Below, piece by piece: positions 53,854 through 63,313 of a stretch of 64,000 bases of DNA (position 1 is its first letter; each line of letters begins with the position of its first letter). The stretch lies in contig NZ_JAMQOT010000001.1 of assembly GCF_029502005.1 (NCBI RefSeq), positions 1 through 64,000 of the forward strand, written 5' to 3'. The notes beneath the pieces were generated by a model. The model was given only the letters and a program-made list of their open reading frames with translations, ran no database searches and was not told the DNA's origin. The stretch is from Natrinema salsiterrestre. GTDB taxonomy: Archaea > Halobacteriota > Halobacteria > Halobacteriales > Natrialbaceae. The position numbers were made by a program, and so were the translations under genes.

Positions 53854-56310
53854 TCAGTCCGGACGGATGACATCGCCGTTTTCGACGGCCGCCCTCGAAA
53901 CATCGACCTCGGTTTCGCCTACCGTGTATTCACCCGGGTACGGGACCGTCGCGACTACTCGACCGTCCGAATCCGGCGTGACGGTTCGCTCGTACGGAAT
54001 CGCCTCACCCGAGACGACGACCTCGGTTTCGATCGCGACCGTCTCGTTCGGGTCCGTCACGTCGGGCTGGTTCTCGATAATCGTCGCACCCGGAACGACC
54101 GCAAACGCCGTCACCTCGTCGTCGACGAACACCGCCCGATAGTGCTCGAGTGGGGGTCCGTCCTCGCCGCCGGCACCGAGCTCGTCGTGAAGCCGTGCGT
54201 ACGTGCTCGTCGCGTCGTACTCGTTCGAGTCGGTTACGACGACGTAGCCGACGTCGGTGTTGTTGAACTGGTGGTACCAGCCGTCCGGATCGTCGCCCGC
54301 TCGGAACTCGCCGAAGTTCTGCCGGGCGTACGAGTACCGCTCCGCCCCACCGTTGACGAAATAGTTGTACATGCGGTTGTCGCCCCAGTGACTCAGGACG
54401 TACGTCTCCGGGCTCTCGCGGCCGACGTCTTCCGCGTGGTCGTCGATGGCCATCGCGGCATCGAACTGCGCGTCGCTGTGGGTCGTCTGGGCGAGCATCG
54501 ACGGCACGAAAAAGAGGTTCAGGCCACAGACTAACAGTCCGATCCAGAGCAACGCGACGAGCGTCCGGGTGTCGGTCGGGACGACGATACTCGGAACGGA
54601 CCGTTCACCACCGTCTGCGGCGGTTCCACGTCCTTCCCCACGGTTCTCGAGCCCGCTCTCGTCGCCGTCCCGAAAGAGCGCCGGTTCCCTGACGAGGTCG
54701 GCCCACGCGAGGAGCCACACGAACCCGAGCCCGCCGAGTACGGACAGCGGTATCGCCAGTTGCGCCGCGAACCGACCCTGAATCGCCGCCAGCGCGAGCC
54801 AGAACGCGCCGTAGACGGCGAGTAACAGCCATCTGGGTTCGTATCGCCGGTACGCGGCCCAGCAGGCCCATCCGAGAACCAGGATCCCGAGATAAAACCC
54901 GAGACCGAACTGCGACAGCGGTCCGAAGACGACCCCGTTTTCCAGCGCGAGTATCGATTTCGTCTCCGCCATCCCCTCCCTGTAGAAGAGTTCACCAGCG
55001 CGTTGCGCGAGTCGTGCCCAGGTGTCCGGACGGAGGGAGCGGAAGGCGACGAGCGCAACGCCGGCGACGAGCGCTTCGGATCCGAGAAGGCCTATCGCGG
55101 GCCACTCGAGGCGTCGCCACAACTCCCCCAGACCGACGACGTTTACGGCACCCGCTACGACGAGCAGGGAGACGGCCGACGTGAGGGGTTCGTGCCACCC
55201 CCAGTGGACGTGCATGGCGACGATGAGCGCGCCGCCGAGTCCGATCCCGGCCAGAAGCGGACCGTTCGTCAGGAGGGGTGAGAGGCCGGCCCGGATGTCG
55301 GCGATGACCTTCAGTCCGATGTATCCCGCGACGGGAACGAGCAATAGTATCGACCCGCCCCACGCGTGCACCGAGACGGCGAGTGCGATCCCCAACGCAC
55401 CGGCGGCGACCCACGTCGCCGGTTCGCGGCGGTGAGCGCGAGTGGCCGTTTCCGGCGTCGCATCCCGATCGAACCGCCGCTGGAAGTCCACGGCGAGCCA
55501 CGCAAGCGCGAGCAGCGTCACTCCCATGAAGACGTACTGGTAGAGGCGGTGTTCGAGAAATCCGAGCCCCGTGTAAACGGCGTGAACCGGGGTGAGTGCG
55601 AGCATCACCACTGCTGCGATCCCGACTCGGACGTCGTCCGTAACGACGACCGTCAGCCAGTAGACGACGGCGCCGAGGGCGACCGCCATGACGACCGGCA
55701 GCCACACGGCTACCGTGTTCGCCGCCCACTGATCGCCGCCGAGCAACGCGGCGGCGAACCAGTTCGCGGCGTGGGTAAACGGCCGGAGTTCGGCTGCACC
55801 CTCCGGCAGATTCGTCACGACGCTCCAGTCCGTCGGATCGCTCGATTCGGCGAGCAGTTCCTCCAGCCAGTACCGGTAGTAATAGGGATCGTTGGCCGGC
55901 GATACGACGTGATCACCGCGAACAACCGACCGATAGTTCAGGGATCGCATTACGAATACCAGTACCAACGCTCCGACGAGGCCGACGGCGGCACGCGGAT
56001 CGAACGCGATGGGAACCGACAGGTCGAATCCGGACGCCGATCGGTCCTCGGACACGGGCTCGCCGTCGAGCCCCGCTCGGACGCCGCGACGACTCGCGAC
56101 GCGATATTCGTCGCCGACCGCCGTCACGATCCCTCGTGAAACGAGTTCGCCGAACGTTCCCGAATCGAGCGGGAGATCGTCGAAGCACCAGGTGTCGCGC
56201 TCGGCGTCCACCTCGAGAACGGTTTCGAGAGCGCGCTCGCCGCTTTCGTACTCCTCACAGAAGGTCGCTGTCGCGTCGGCCACTGTGGCGGGATCCGGTT
56301 CGTCAGCCAT
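53854..56310 (-). CDS. STT3/AglB-like oligosaccharyltransferase with altered motifs
   Basis: An 818-residue membrane protein. Residues 1-80 are a soluble winged-helix-like segment not present in canonical AglB. From about 105 the STT3 membrane domain follows, with the first-loop motif as DPYYY (D141) and a later MAETKSI segment for the catalytic glutamate. The second-loop acid/histidine motif reads GFLEHRLYQ (E253) instead of D-x-H. The acceptor-site WWDYG position is replaced by SHWGDNRMYN (640-649). The frame opens at 56463, but the TATA box at 56333-56342 is 27 nt from the ATG at 56310. It is likely a divergent glycan-to-protein (or other acceptor) transferase. Confidence 0.78.
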   Translation of the reverse strand: MADEPDPATVADATATFCEEYESGERALETVLEVDAERDTWCFDDLPLDSGTFGELVSRGIVTAVGDEYRVASRRGVRAGLDGEPVSEDRSASGFDLSVPIAFDPRAAVGLVGALVLVFVMRSLNYRSVVRGDHVVSPANDPYYYRYWLEELLAESSDPTDWSVVTNLPEGAAELRPFTHAANWFAAALLGGDQWAANTVAVWLPVVMAVALGAVVYWLTVVVTDDVRVGIAAVVMLALTPVHAVYTGLGFLEHRLYQYVFMGVTLLALAWLAVDFQRRFDRDATPETATRAHRREPATWVAAGALGIALAVSVHAWGGSILLLVPVAGYIGLKVIADIRAGLSPLLTNGPLLAGIGLGGALIVAMHVHWGWHEPLTSAVSLLVVAGAVNVVGLGELWRRLEWPAIGLLGSEALVAGVALVAFRSLRPDTWARLAQRAGELFYREGMAETKSILALENGVVFGPLSQFGLGFYLGILVLGWACWAAYRRYEPRWLLLAVYGAFWLALAAIQGRFAAQLAIPLSVLGGLGFVWLLAWADLVREPALFRDGDESGLENRGEGRGTAADGGERSVPSIVVPTDTRTLVALLWIGLLVCGLNLFFVPSMLAQTTHSDAQFDAAMAIDDHAEDVGRESPETYVLSHWGDNRMYNYFVNGGAERYSYARQNFGEFRAGDDPDGWYHQFNNTDVGYVVVTDSNEYDATSTYARLHDELGAGGEDGPPLEHYRAVFVDDEVTAFAVVPGATIIENQPDVTDPNETVAIETEVVVSGEAIPYERTVTPDSDGRVVATVPYPGEYTVGETEVDVSRAAVENGDVIRPD

Positions 56311-56332
56311 CGAGACCGCTATCGATGGTCTG

Positions 56333-56342
56333 GTAAATAAAA
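56333..56342 (-). promoter_or_regulatory. TATA box for the STT3-like gene
   Basis: Minus-strand tttatttac is centred 27 nt before the ATG at 56310, consistent with a leaderless mRNA and deciding the start. Confidence 0.55.
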
Positions 56343-57135
56343 GGAGAACACAGCCATCAATCCGGGAACAGGTTAGGTAATACCTATCGGTTATTCGGTC
56401 GCTCGCGAAGGGAGTGTTCCGCCGTGATGGTGGATCGGTACCGGCCGCAGCCACCGGATACAACGGCGTTCACACGTGTATCGCTGGGGGTCGAGTGGCG
56501 ATGATCCCGGATGGAGCGAGACCGTTTTCGATTCCCCAGTTCGGGTATTCCGTCACACCAGTCTCATTCGGGACGCAACTCACTCGAGTTCGTACCGACG
56601 TCGACTCACTGTAGTCGTTACTGGAGTACACTGTACACCGAATCATATGACCGCGCTGGGACTGACATGTGATCGCATCAGTGACTACGGTAGTGTCCTG
56701 TGTATTGATTATTGTGTATAGTAATAGAACATTTATTCGCAGACCGATCGGGTGCTATTTACAACAGGGTAGTACGATACCGCGAACGATCGCTAGTTCG
56801 ATCCCCGATCGTTTCGGACCGTGGCTCCGTCCGTGGGGATTCCAAAGAGGCCCGGGGGCGCTCGAGCCGTCGGTGTTCCGTGTTGACGGCGAACTGCCGT
56901 CCAACAGGTGGGTGGAATGCCTCTGACAGCCTGCAGCCGTGCGACCGCCGTCCGATGCCACGGCCGATCACAGGCTGTTATTACTTAAACAAACGGCTAT
57001 AAACGTGTTGTGGATTTTAACCCCCTCCCCCGGATCGCGAGCTCGGGACCACGAATCCGTGAGTGAGTCGGGAGTACCAGCGGTCTCGTGACGATCAGGG
57101 CCGACGAGAGTGTTCCGTGAGCTCCCCTACGCAAT
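56343..57135. other. Long non-coding gap upstream of the STT3-like gene
   Basis: Nearly 800 bases with no gene I recognise. Short open frames on both strands (60-96 codons) have no family resemblance. AT-rich spots occur at 56708-56733 and 56975-57000. The gap lies between the STT3-like gene's promoter and the 3' end of the metalloprotease gene. Could hold an ncRNA or decayed gene. Confidence 0.5.
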
Positions 57136-58293
57136 CTAGTCGGCGACGCTGACGGACGACGTCGACGGCGTAAACAGCTGCTCGTCGAGGGCGCTCCAGT
57201 CATCGAAGTCGTCACTGCCGTCGCCAGCGGAGAATCCGTAGTACTCTCCCGGTGCGTTGTAATTCATCACGCTCGGGTAACTGCCGAAGGAGTATCGATC
57301 GGTGTCGATCCCCTCGAAATCGGCGCTCGAGAGCCCGAGCGAGTGGCCCAGTTCGTGCATCGCGACCGATCCCGTTCGGTCGCGACCCGGCAGGGATTCG
57401 ACCATCATCGTTCCAGGTCTGGCTCTCCCGATGACGTTCGTTCGTCTCGTGTCCCCGCCGACGTCCTCGACGATGACCAGATAGTGATATCCCATGCCTC
57501 TCCGATCGAAGTACCGCGATCTGTATCCGTTCAGATCGGCGGTCGTAGTCGACGATTCCCACGGCACTGTTCCACCGTCGATCAGGTGGAGGGTCACACC
57601 GGTCGACCCGTCGGGGTTTCCCAGCGGGGCCGCGTCGAATTCGGCGACGATCCGCTCCCGTTCGCCCTCCTCGAAATGAGTCCGCTCCATCGTATCGATC
57701 TCGACGTAGATATCGGTCCTGAGCGGATCGGCGTCGGGAAAGAGATCCTGCCGGTGAACCTCGGCACCGTCGGACAATCCGTCGCCGTCGCTATCGGAAT
57801 CCGTCGGATCGGTCCCGTGTTCGGTGACCTCCGGGCCGTCGTCGAGCCCGTCATCGTCCGTATCAGCCACGGTTGGATCGCTTCCGTGCTCGAGCAGCTC
57901 CGTACCGTCAGCGAGCCCGTCCCCGTCGGTATCCGCACTCGTGGGGTCGGTGCCGTACTCCTCGATTTCGTCGGGATCGGAGAGGCCGTCCCCGTCGGTA
58001 TCCGCCTCGAGCGGATCCGTCCCGTGTTCGGCCACCTCTCGCCCGTCTGCGAGGCCATCGTCGTCGGTATCGGCAGCGGTCGGGTCGGTCCCGTATCGCT
58101 TTTCTGCACCGTCCTCGAGCCCGTCGTCGTCCGTGTCCGCATCGAAGACCGCGGTGCCGTCGCGCAGTTCGACCAGCGGGGGGACGCCGTCGGAATCGGG
58201 ATCGAGAACGGTCGTGCCGCCGGCGACCCCGCCCGTAACGAGACCGGCGACGAGAACGAGAACGAAGATACCGGTGCCCCGCGACGGTAACAT
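57136..58293 (-). CDS. Secreted metalloprotease with thrombospondin-type-3 calcium repeats
   Basis: A 385-residue exported protein. After a signal peptide (residues 1-25) come about six TSP3-like repeats (D-x-D-x-DG-L-x-DG, for example DTDDDGLEDGAE, DTDGDGLSDPDE) that bind Ca2+ (about 30-175). The C-terminal metzincin-like protease has HELGH (H313, E314, H317) and a Met-turn SVMNY. The canonical third ligand position of HExxHxxGxxH is Ser; a nearby Asp (D325) or other residue may serve. A surface-linked, calcium-stabilised protease is likely. It diverges from the Lhr helicase gene. Confidence 0.85.
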   Translation of the reverse strand: MLPSRGTGIFVLVLVAGLVTGGVAGGTTVLDPDSDGVPPLVELRDGTAVFDADTDDDGLEDGAEKRYGTDPTAADTDDDGLADGREVAEHGTDPLEADTDGDGLSDPDEIEEYGTDPTSADTDGDGLADGTELLEHGSDPTVADTDDDGLDDGPEVTEHGTDPTDSDSDGDGLSDGAEVHRQDLFPDADPLRTDIYVEIDTMERTHFEEGERERIVAEFDAAPLGNPDGSTGVTLHLIDGGTVPWESSTTTADLNGYRSRYFDRRGMGYHYLVIVEDVGGDTRRTNVIGRARPGTMMVESLPGRDRTGSVAMHELGHSLGLSSADFEGIDTDRYSFGSYPSVMNYNAPGEYYGFSAGDGSDDFDDWSALDEQLFTPSTSSVSVAD

Positions 58294-58466
58294 TTCCTGA
58301 GAGTCTCGAACGGGGGGATAACTGTATTGTGGCCCCGCCGACGGCCAGTGGATCTCCGTCGAGTTCGCGCGACGGACTCCCGGCCGCGACCGCCCCGCTT
58401 CCCGACCGTTTCACTTCCGCTCCGCTGTCCAAACCCTCTTACACGCCGGCCCCCGAAACGGGGATA

Positions 58467-61400
58467 ATGCACGGGATCGAGGGCCTCGAGTTGCCGGTCG
58501 CAGACGATGCCCTCCCCTTCGATCCGGCCGCCGCAGCGATCGAGGACGGCGACGTCTTCGAGCTGCTCGAGCCCGCGGTCCAAGAGTGGTGGCTCGAGGA
58601 GTTCGGCGAGTTCGTCCCCGAGAACGAGGGGTTCTTCACGCCGCCACAGCGGGGCGCGATCCCGAAGATACACGACGGGACGAACACGCTGGTCTGTGCG
58701 CCGACCGGGAGCGGGAAGTGCGTCAAACCGGACACACCGATGATCGTTCGAGACGAGGGTGAAGCAGCAGTCCTTCGAGCGGAGGAGCTTCTCGAACGGC
58801 GGAACCGAAAGGTCGCGGACGTCGATGCGGACGGAGAACTGTACACGAGTTCGGTCGACGCGTACTCACTCGACGAAGAAGACCTCACGCTCCGTCGGTC
58901 GATGGTATACTCGGAGAGCTACGACGGGACCATTCATCGCATCCGAACGTCGTACGGGAGAGAAGTCGACGTCACACCGGATCATCCGCTCCTCGTCGAG
59001 ACGCCGTCCGGACCCGAGTGGCGCTCGGCGGCAGAGATCGAGGAAGGCGATCGGATCGGCGTTCCGACTCGTATCGAACTCCCCGAGCGGGACATCGACC
59101 TCGACGTTCGCGCTGCGCTGGATCGACTTCGATCCGAATTCCCGCTCGTCGCGACCGAGGCGGAATCGGATCGCGTCGTCGCTCGTCTCGAAGACGAGGC
59201 ACCGATTTCGGCGTTCGACGAGTCCGAGCGGAGGTTCGCACTTGCGCTCGCTGGGCTCTCGATGTCCGACGTAGCGGATCGGCTGTCGATCGGCGTTTCG
59301 TCCGTCTGGAAACTAGTGACCGGTGAAACCGAGTACTGTGCTGAGGAGTTCCTCTCGTTGCTTCGAGCGAGGTGTACGCCGCTCGAGCCTGGAGAGGTAC
59401 TCGTGAAAACCGACAACGGTCGTCTGTCCCGCTTTCGGTATCCGACGACGCTCGATTCCGAACTCGCAGAACTGGCCGCGTTCGTCCTCGCGGAGGGCCT
59501 GATCGGCGCGTACGATCGGACCCGTTTCGTCCAGGTAACCCAGAAGAACCGGACCGAACTTCTCGAACGTGCGAAGGAGACGATGTGGGATCGGTTCGGT
59601 ATCGAATTCGATCGAAAGTCGGAGATCGACTACGTCGTTTCCGACGCAGCGTTTTCCGTGTTCTTTTCGGAATTACTGGATCTCGAACCGGGACCGAGCC
59701 GCGACGTGCCGCTCCCGAACTGGGTGCTGAACGCGTCGAAACGGATTAAACGGTCGTTCCTCTCGACGTTTCTATCGCTGGAGAGCGAGGTGCGATCCAA
59801 CGAAGTCCGCCTCATACAGGCCAACGAGTTGAAGATAGAGCAGTTGTCGTACCTCTTGCTCTCGTTCGGGATCCTCCCCGCTCGCGGCCGACGGGTGAAG
59901 TACGCGACGAATACGGACGAACGGACGAGACGGGAGTATCACTCTCTCGTCGTCAGAGGGACCGAGAATCTGTCGACGCTCCTGTCGGAGTGTTCGATCG
60001 TCCATCCGAAAATCGACGAACTGGAAGCACACGCCGCCGGGCAGAGCAACGGTAATCACATCGGGCGACACACCTTCGACTATCGAGACGTTCGAACGCT
60101 GTCGAAGTACTTCGAGAACGACCGAGCGTTCAATGCCGAGCTCGGGAACATTTACGAAGTCGCCAGACGCAGCGGATACCTCACGGAACGGGCGCTGAGA
60201 AAACTGTCTACGAAACTCCAGTCGCTCCCATCTGACGAGACGACTCGTGAACTTGCGGCGCAAATCGACGAGATACGCCGTCGGAACGTCGCCTGGGTAA
60301 CCGTCGAATCGAACGAGACGTCTCGCTATAGCGGTCGAATCGTCGATCTCAGTGTTCCGGATACGCACAACTTCGTCGGTGGTCGCGGCGGACTGTACCT
60401 TCACAATACGCTTGCGTCCTTTACCTCGATCATCAACGACCTCTATCGACGGGATCGCGGCGCCGAGGACGGCCTCGAGAACTCCGTCTACTGCCTCTAC
60501 GTCTCGCCGCTGAAATCCCTCGCGAACGACATTCACCGCAATCTCGAGGTACCCCTCGAGGGGATCGAGGAGATCGTCGCCGAGCGCGACGGCGAGGAGT
60601 CGATGGGAGAGATCCGCCACGCGATCCGCCACGGCGACACCTCCTCGAGCGACCGCCAGAAGATGCTCGAGGAGACGCCCCACATTCTCAACACCACGCC
60701 CGAGACCCTCGCGATCCTGCTCAACTCGCCCAAGTTCCGCGAGAAGCTCCGCACCGTCGAGTACGTCATCGTCGACGAGATTCACTCGCTGGCGGCGGGA
60801 AAGCGCGGCACGCACCTCTCGGTCAGCCTCGAACGGCTCGAGGCCATGGCCGAGGGCGACATCACGCGGATCGGCTGTTCCGCGACGATCGAGCCGCTGT
60901 CCCGCGTGGCGGAGTTCCTCGTCGGGTGCGAGACGCCACGCGTCTCGGAAGAATCGAGTAGCGAGGGACGAGACGCGTCCCTCGAACCATGCGAGCGGAT
61001 CGAAGATCCGCGAGCAGACGGGGAGCAGAGCGACCCGCGAGATTGCGAGAAACCCGATGGTGCTCCCCGCGACTACGAGATCGTCGACGCGCGCTTCGCC
61101 CGCGAGTTCGATATGCGACTCGAGTGTCCGACGGACGACCTGATCCACACGCCCCGCGAGGTCGTCCAGGACCGGTTCTACCGGATGCTTCACGATCACA
61201 TCCAAGAGCACACGAACACGCTGGTATTCACGAACACGCGCTCGGGCGCAGAACGGGTCCTCCACAACCTTCGGGAGCGCTTCGACGCCTACGACGAGGA
61301 CAACTCGGGCTGTCACCACGGGAGCCTCTCGAAGGAGGTCAGACAGGACATCGAGGGCCGACTGAAAGAGGGCGATCTCGACGTGGTCACCACCTCGACC

Positions 61401-63053
61401 AGCCTCGAGCTGGGGATCGACATGCCCCACGTCGACCTCGTCGTGCAGGTCGGCTCGCCCAAGTCGGTGGCGGCCCTGCTCCAGCGGATCGGGCGCGCGG
61501 GCCACCGCGTCGGCCAGACCGTCACGGGGCGAGTGATCGCGCTCGACCGGGACGAACTGCTCGAGTGTGCGGTGATGCTGAAGAAGGCCACCGAGGGGTT
61601 CGTCGACTCGGTGTCGATCCCCGAGAACGCTCAGGACGTGGCGGCCCAGCACGTCTACGGCATGGCGATCGCAGAAATTCGGCCCGAGGCCGACCTGAAG
61701 GCGACGCTCCGCCGGGCCTATCCCTACCGCAACTACACCGACGACGAGTACGAGTCGCTCATGCGGTACCTCACCGCAGAGTACGCCGGGCTCGAGGAGA
61801 AGAACGTCTACGCCAAGGTCTGGCGCGACGAGAACGACCCGCCCGACGGGCAACACCACCACGAGGCGTTCCCGGTCGGCGAGCCGCTGATCGGCAAGCG
61901 CGGTCGGCTCGCGCGGGTGATCTACATGACCAACATCGGGACGATCCCGGACTCCTTCACGTGCGACGTCAACACGCGCGCGAGCGACGAGTGGGTCGGC
62001 CAGTTAGACGAGGAGTACCTCGACACCCTCGAGAAGGGCGACGTCTTCGTTCTCGGCGGTGACAGCTTCGAGTACCGCTATCGGCGCGGCTCGAAGGTCT
62101 ACGTCGACCGCACGAGCGCCCGTCCCACCGTTCCGTCGTGGTACTCCGAACGGCTCCCGCTGTCGTACGACCTCGGCCGCGAGATCCTCGCGTTTCAGGG
62201 CGACCTCCTCGAGCGCTACGTGGCCGGCGGCCCGCCGCGGGTCCGCGCCTGGCTCCGGGAGTTCCCGCTCGACGACGACAGCGTGCGGGCGATCGCCCGG
62301 CTGTTCGACCACCAGATCCAGTACGCCGGGACGGAGAGCGTGAGTACGACCGATCGGCTGGCGATCGAAGTCGTCCGCGATCGCGACGAGTACGAACGCC
62401 ACTACTACGTCCACTCGACGTACGGCCGCAAGGTCAACGACGGACTCTCGCGACTGCTCGCCTACCGCTGTGCCCAGGAGGCGACGGCGAACGTCCGCGT
62501 GGCCGTCGCGGACAACGGGTTCGTCCTCTCCATGCCGCTGAACCGGAAAGTCGACATCGACGGGATCGTCGCGGACCTCGAGGCCGAGCAGGTCCGCGAC
62601 GATCTCCGCGCATCGCTCTCGGGCACCGACCTGCTCCAGCGGTACTTCCGGATCAACGCGACCCGCTCGCTGATGATCCTCAAGCGCTACAAGGGCTACG
62701 AGAAGTCCGCGAGCGAACAGCAGGTCTCCAGCGAGATGCTGCTGGGCTTCGCCGAGGACCTCGAGAACTTCGCCGTAATCGAGGAGACCTACCGCGAGAT
62801 CCTCGAGGACAAACTGAACGTGGCCGAGATCGAGGCCATCGTCGATGCGATCGATTCGGGCGGGCTCGACGTGTCACGGCAACTCCTCGATTCGCCGACG
62901 CCGCGGGCGTTCGGCCTCGCGACGCTGTCGGCCAGCGACGTGGTCCTCGCCGAGGACGAGAGCGCCGCGCTCCAGTCGTTCCACGAGGACGTCCTCGCGG
63001 AGATCGGCGGGGAGTCACTCGACGGGCTGTCGACGAGTTCGGACCCCGAGTAG
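58467..63053 (+). CDS. Lhr-type DEAD/H-box helicase interrupted by an intein
   Basis: A 1528-residue precursor; removing the intein (58719-60407) leaves a 965-residue Lhr-like superfamily 2 DNA helicase, typical length. Extein motifs: APTGSGK|TLASFTS (Walker A, split by the intein), DEIHSLAAGKRGTH, CSATIEPL, TNTRSGAERV, TSTSLELGID and QRIGRAGHR, followed by the Lhr C-terminal winged-helix and unassigned domains. Lhr unwinds DNA-RNA hybrids and branched DNA in repair. A disordered insert of about 40 residues (60930-61060) separates the two RecA folds. The frame opens at 58329, but MHGIEGL at 58467 is the likely start. The helicase cannot bind ATP until the intein is spliced out. Confidence 0.9.
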   Translation: MHGIEGLELPVADDALPFDPAAAAIEDGDVFELLEPAVQEWWLEEFGEFVPENEGFFTPPQRGAIPKIHDGTNTLVCAPTGSGKCVKPDTPMIVRDEGEAAVLRAEELLERRNRKVADVDADGELYTSSVDAYSLDEEDLTLRRSMVYSESYDGTIHRIRTSYGREVDVTPDHPLLVETPSGPEWRSAAEIEEGDRIGVPTRIELPERDIDLDVRAALDRLRSEFPLVATEAESDRVVARLEDEAPISAFDESERRFALALAGLSMSDVADRLSIGVSSVWKLVTGETEYCAEEFLSLLRARCTPLEPGEVLVKTDNGRLSRFRYPTTLDSELAELAAFVLAEGLIGAYDRTRFVQVTQKNRTELLERAKETMWDRFGIEFDRKSEIDYVVSDAAFSVFFSELLDLEPGPSRDVPLPNWVLNASKRIKRSFLSTFLSLESEVRSNEVRLIQANELKIEQLSYLLLSFGILPARGRRVKYATNTDERTRREYHSLVVRGTENLSTLLSECSIVHPKIDELEAHAAGQSNGNHIGRHTFDYRDVRTLSKYFENDRAFNAELGNIYEVARRSGYLTERALRKLSTKLQSLPSDETTRELAAQIDEIRRRNVAWVTVESNETSRYSGRIVDLSVPDTHNFVGGRGGLYLHNTLASFTSIINDLYRRDRGAEDGLENSVYCLYVSPLKSLANDIHRNLEVPLEGIEEIVAERDGEESMGEIRHAIRHGDTSSSDRQKMLEETPHILNTTPETLAILLNSPKFREKLRTVEYVIVDEIHSLAAGKRGTHLSVSLERLEAMAEGDITRIGCSATIEPLSRVAEFLVGCETPRVSEESSSEGRDASLEPCERIEDPRADGEQSDPRDCEKPDGAPRDYEIVDARFAREFDMRLECPTDDLIHTPREVVQDRFYRMLHDHIQEHTNTLVFTNTRSGAERVLHNLRERFDAYDEDNSGCHHGSLSKEVRQDIEGRLKEGDLDVVTTSTSLELGIDMPHVDLVVQVGSPKSVAALLQRIGRAGHRVGQTVTGRVIALDRDELLECAVMLKKATEGFVDSVSIPENAQDVAAQHVYGMAIAEIRPEADLKATLRRAYPYRNYTDDEYESLMRYLTAEYAGLEEKNVYAKVWRDENDPPDGQHHHEAFPVGEPLIGKRGRLARVIYMTNIGTIPDSFTCDVNTRASDEWVGQLDEEYLDTLEKGDVFVLGGDSFEYRYRRGSKVYVDRTSARPTVPSWYSERLPLSYDLGREILAFQGDLLERYVAGGPPRVRAWLREFPLDDDSVRAIARLFDHQIQYAGTESVSTTDRLAIEVVRDRDEYERHYYVHSTYGRKVNDGLSRLLAYRCAQEATANVRVAVADNGFVLSMPLNRKVDIDGIVADLEAEQVRDDLRASLSGTDLLQRYFRINATRSLMILKRYKGYEKSASEQQVSSEMLLGFAEDLENFAVIEETYREILEDKLNVAEIEAIVDAIDSGGLDVSRQLLDSPTPRAFGLATLSASDVVLAEDESAALQSFHEDVLAEIGGESLDGLSTSSDPE
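58719..60407 (+). other. Intein in the Walker A motif of Lhr, with LAGLIDADG-like endonuclease
   Basis: A 563-residue in-frame intein. It starts CVKPDTPMIV (block A, C1), has TPDHPLLVETPSG (block B), and ends RYSGRIVDLSVPDTHNFVGGR...LYLHN with T as +1 residue. So the host Walker A is rebuilt as GSGK-T. Mid-region motifs LAAFVLAEGLIG and FLSTFLSLES look like two LAGLIDADG helices with acidic residues retained, suggesting an active or recently active homing endonuclease. An HTH-like segment (SMSDVADRLSIGVSSVWKLV) sits between HINT and endonuclease parts. Confidence 0.88.
60962..61011. repeat. Two hairpin-forming palindromes inside the Lhr coding sequence
   Basis: cgagggac...gtccctcg (60962-60969 with 60977-60984) and gcggatc-gaa-gatccgc (60995-61001 with 61005-61011) are perfect inverted repeats in the insert encoding SSSEGRDASLEPCERIEDPR. 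They keep the reading frame. The pattern fits a short palindromic element inserted in a loop. Confidence 0.6.
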
Positions 63054-63313
63054 CAACCGCCGGGTGTCGTTCCGACGAGCGTTCGGCCACTGCGGCCCGC
63101 ATCAGTCACTCGTCGTCCCGGTTTCGGAACACCGGATCGGTTAACAGCGGTAGTCCTCTCCCAAACTGACTTTATGTTGGAAACTGAATTGGCGGTGTGT
63201 CACCAATTATGGTGCGAGAGCAATTCACATCGTCCGGCCGTGCGAGCCAGTCTCGACGAATCGACGACACGAACCGGGTCTCAACAGCGGCGTCGGTAGA
63301 CGGGGGGAACTGA

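Noticed and set aside
59772-61862. 696-codon minus-strand open frame opposite Lhr
   Set aside because: It spans intein and helicase codons on the other strand and has no recognisable domain.
63209-63313. 34-codon ORF directly before the alpha/beta hydrolase
   Set aside because: Same frame and one stop before the hydrolase ATG, but peptide is featureless; could be chance.
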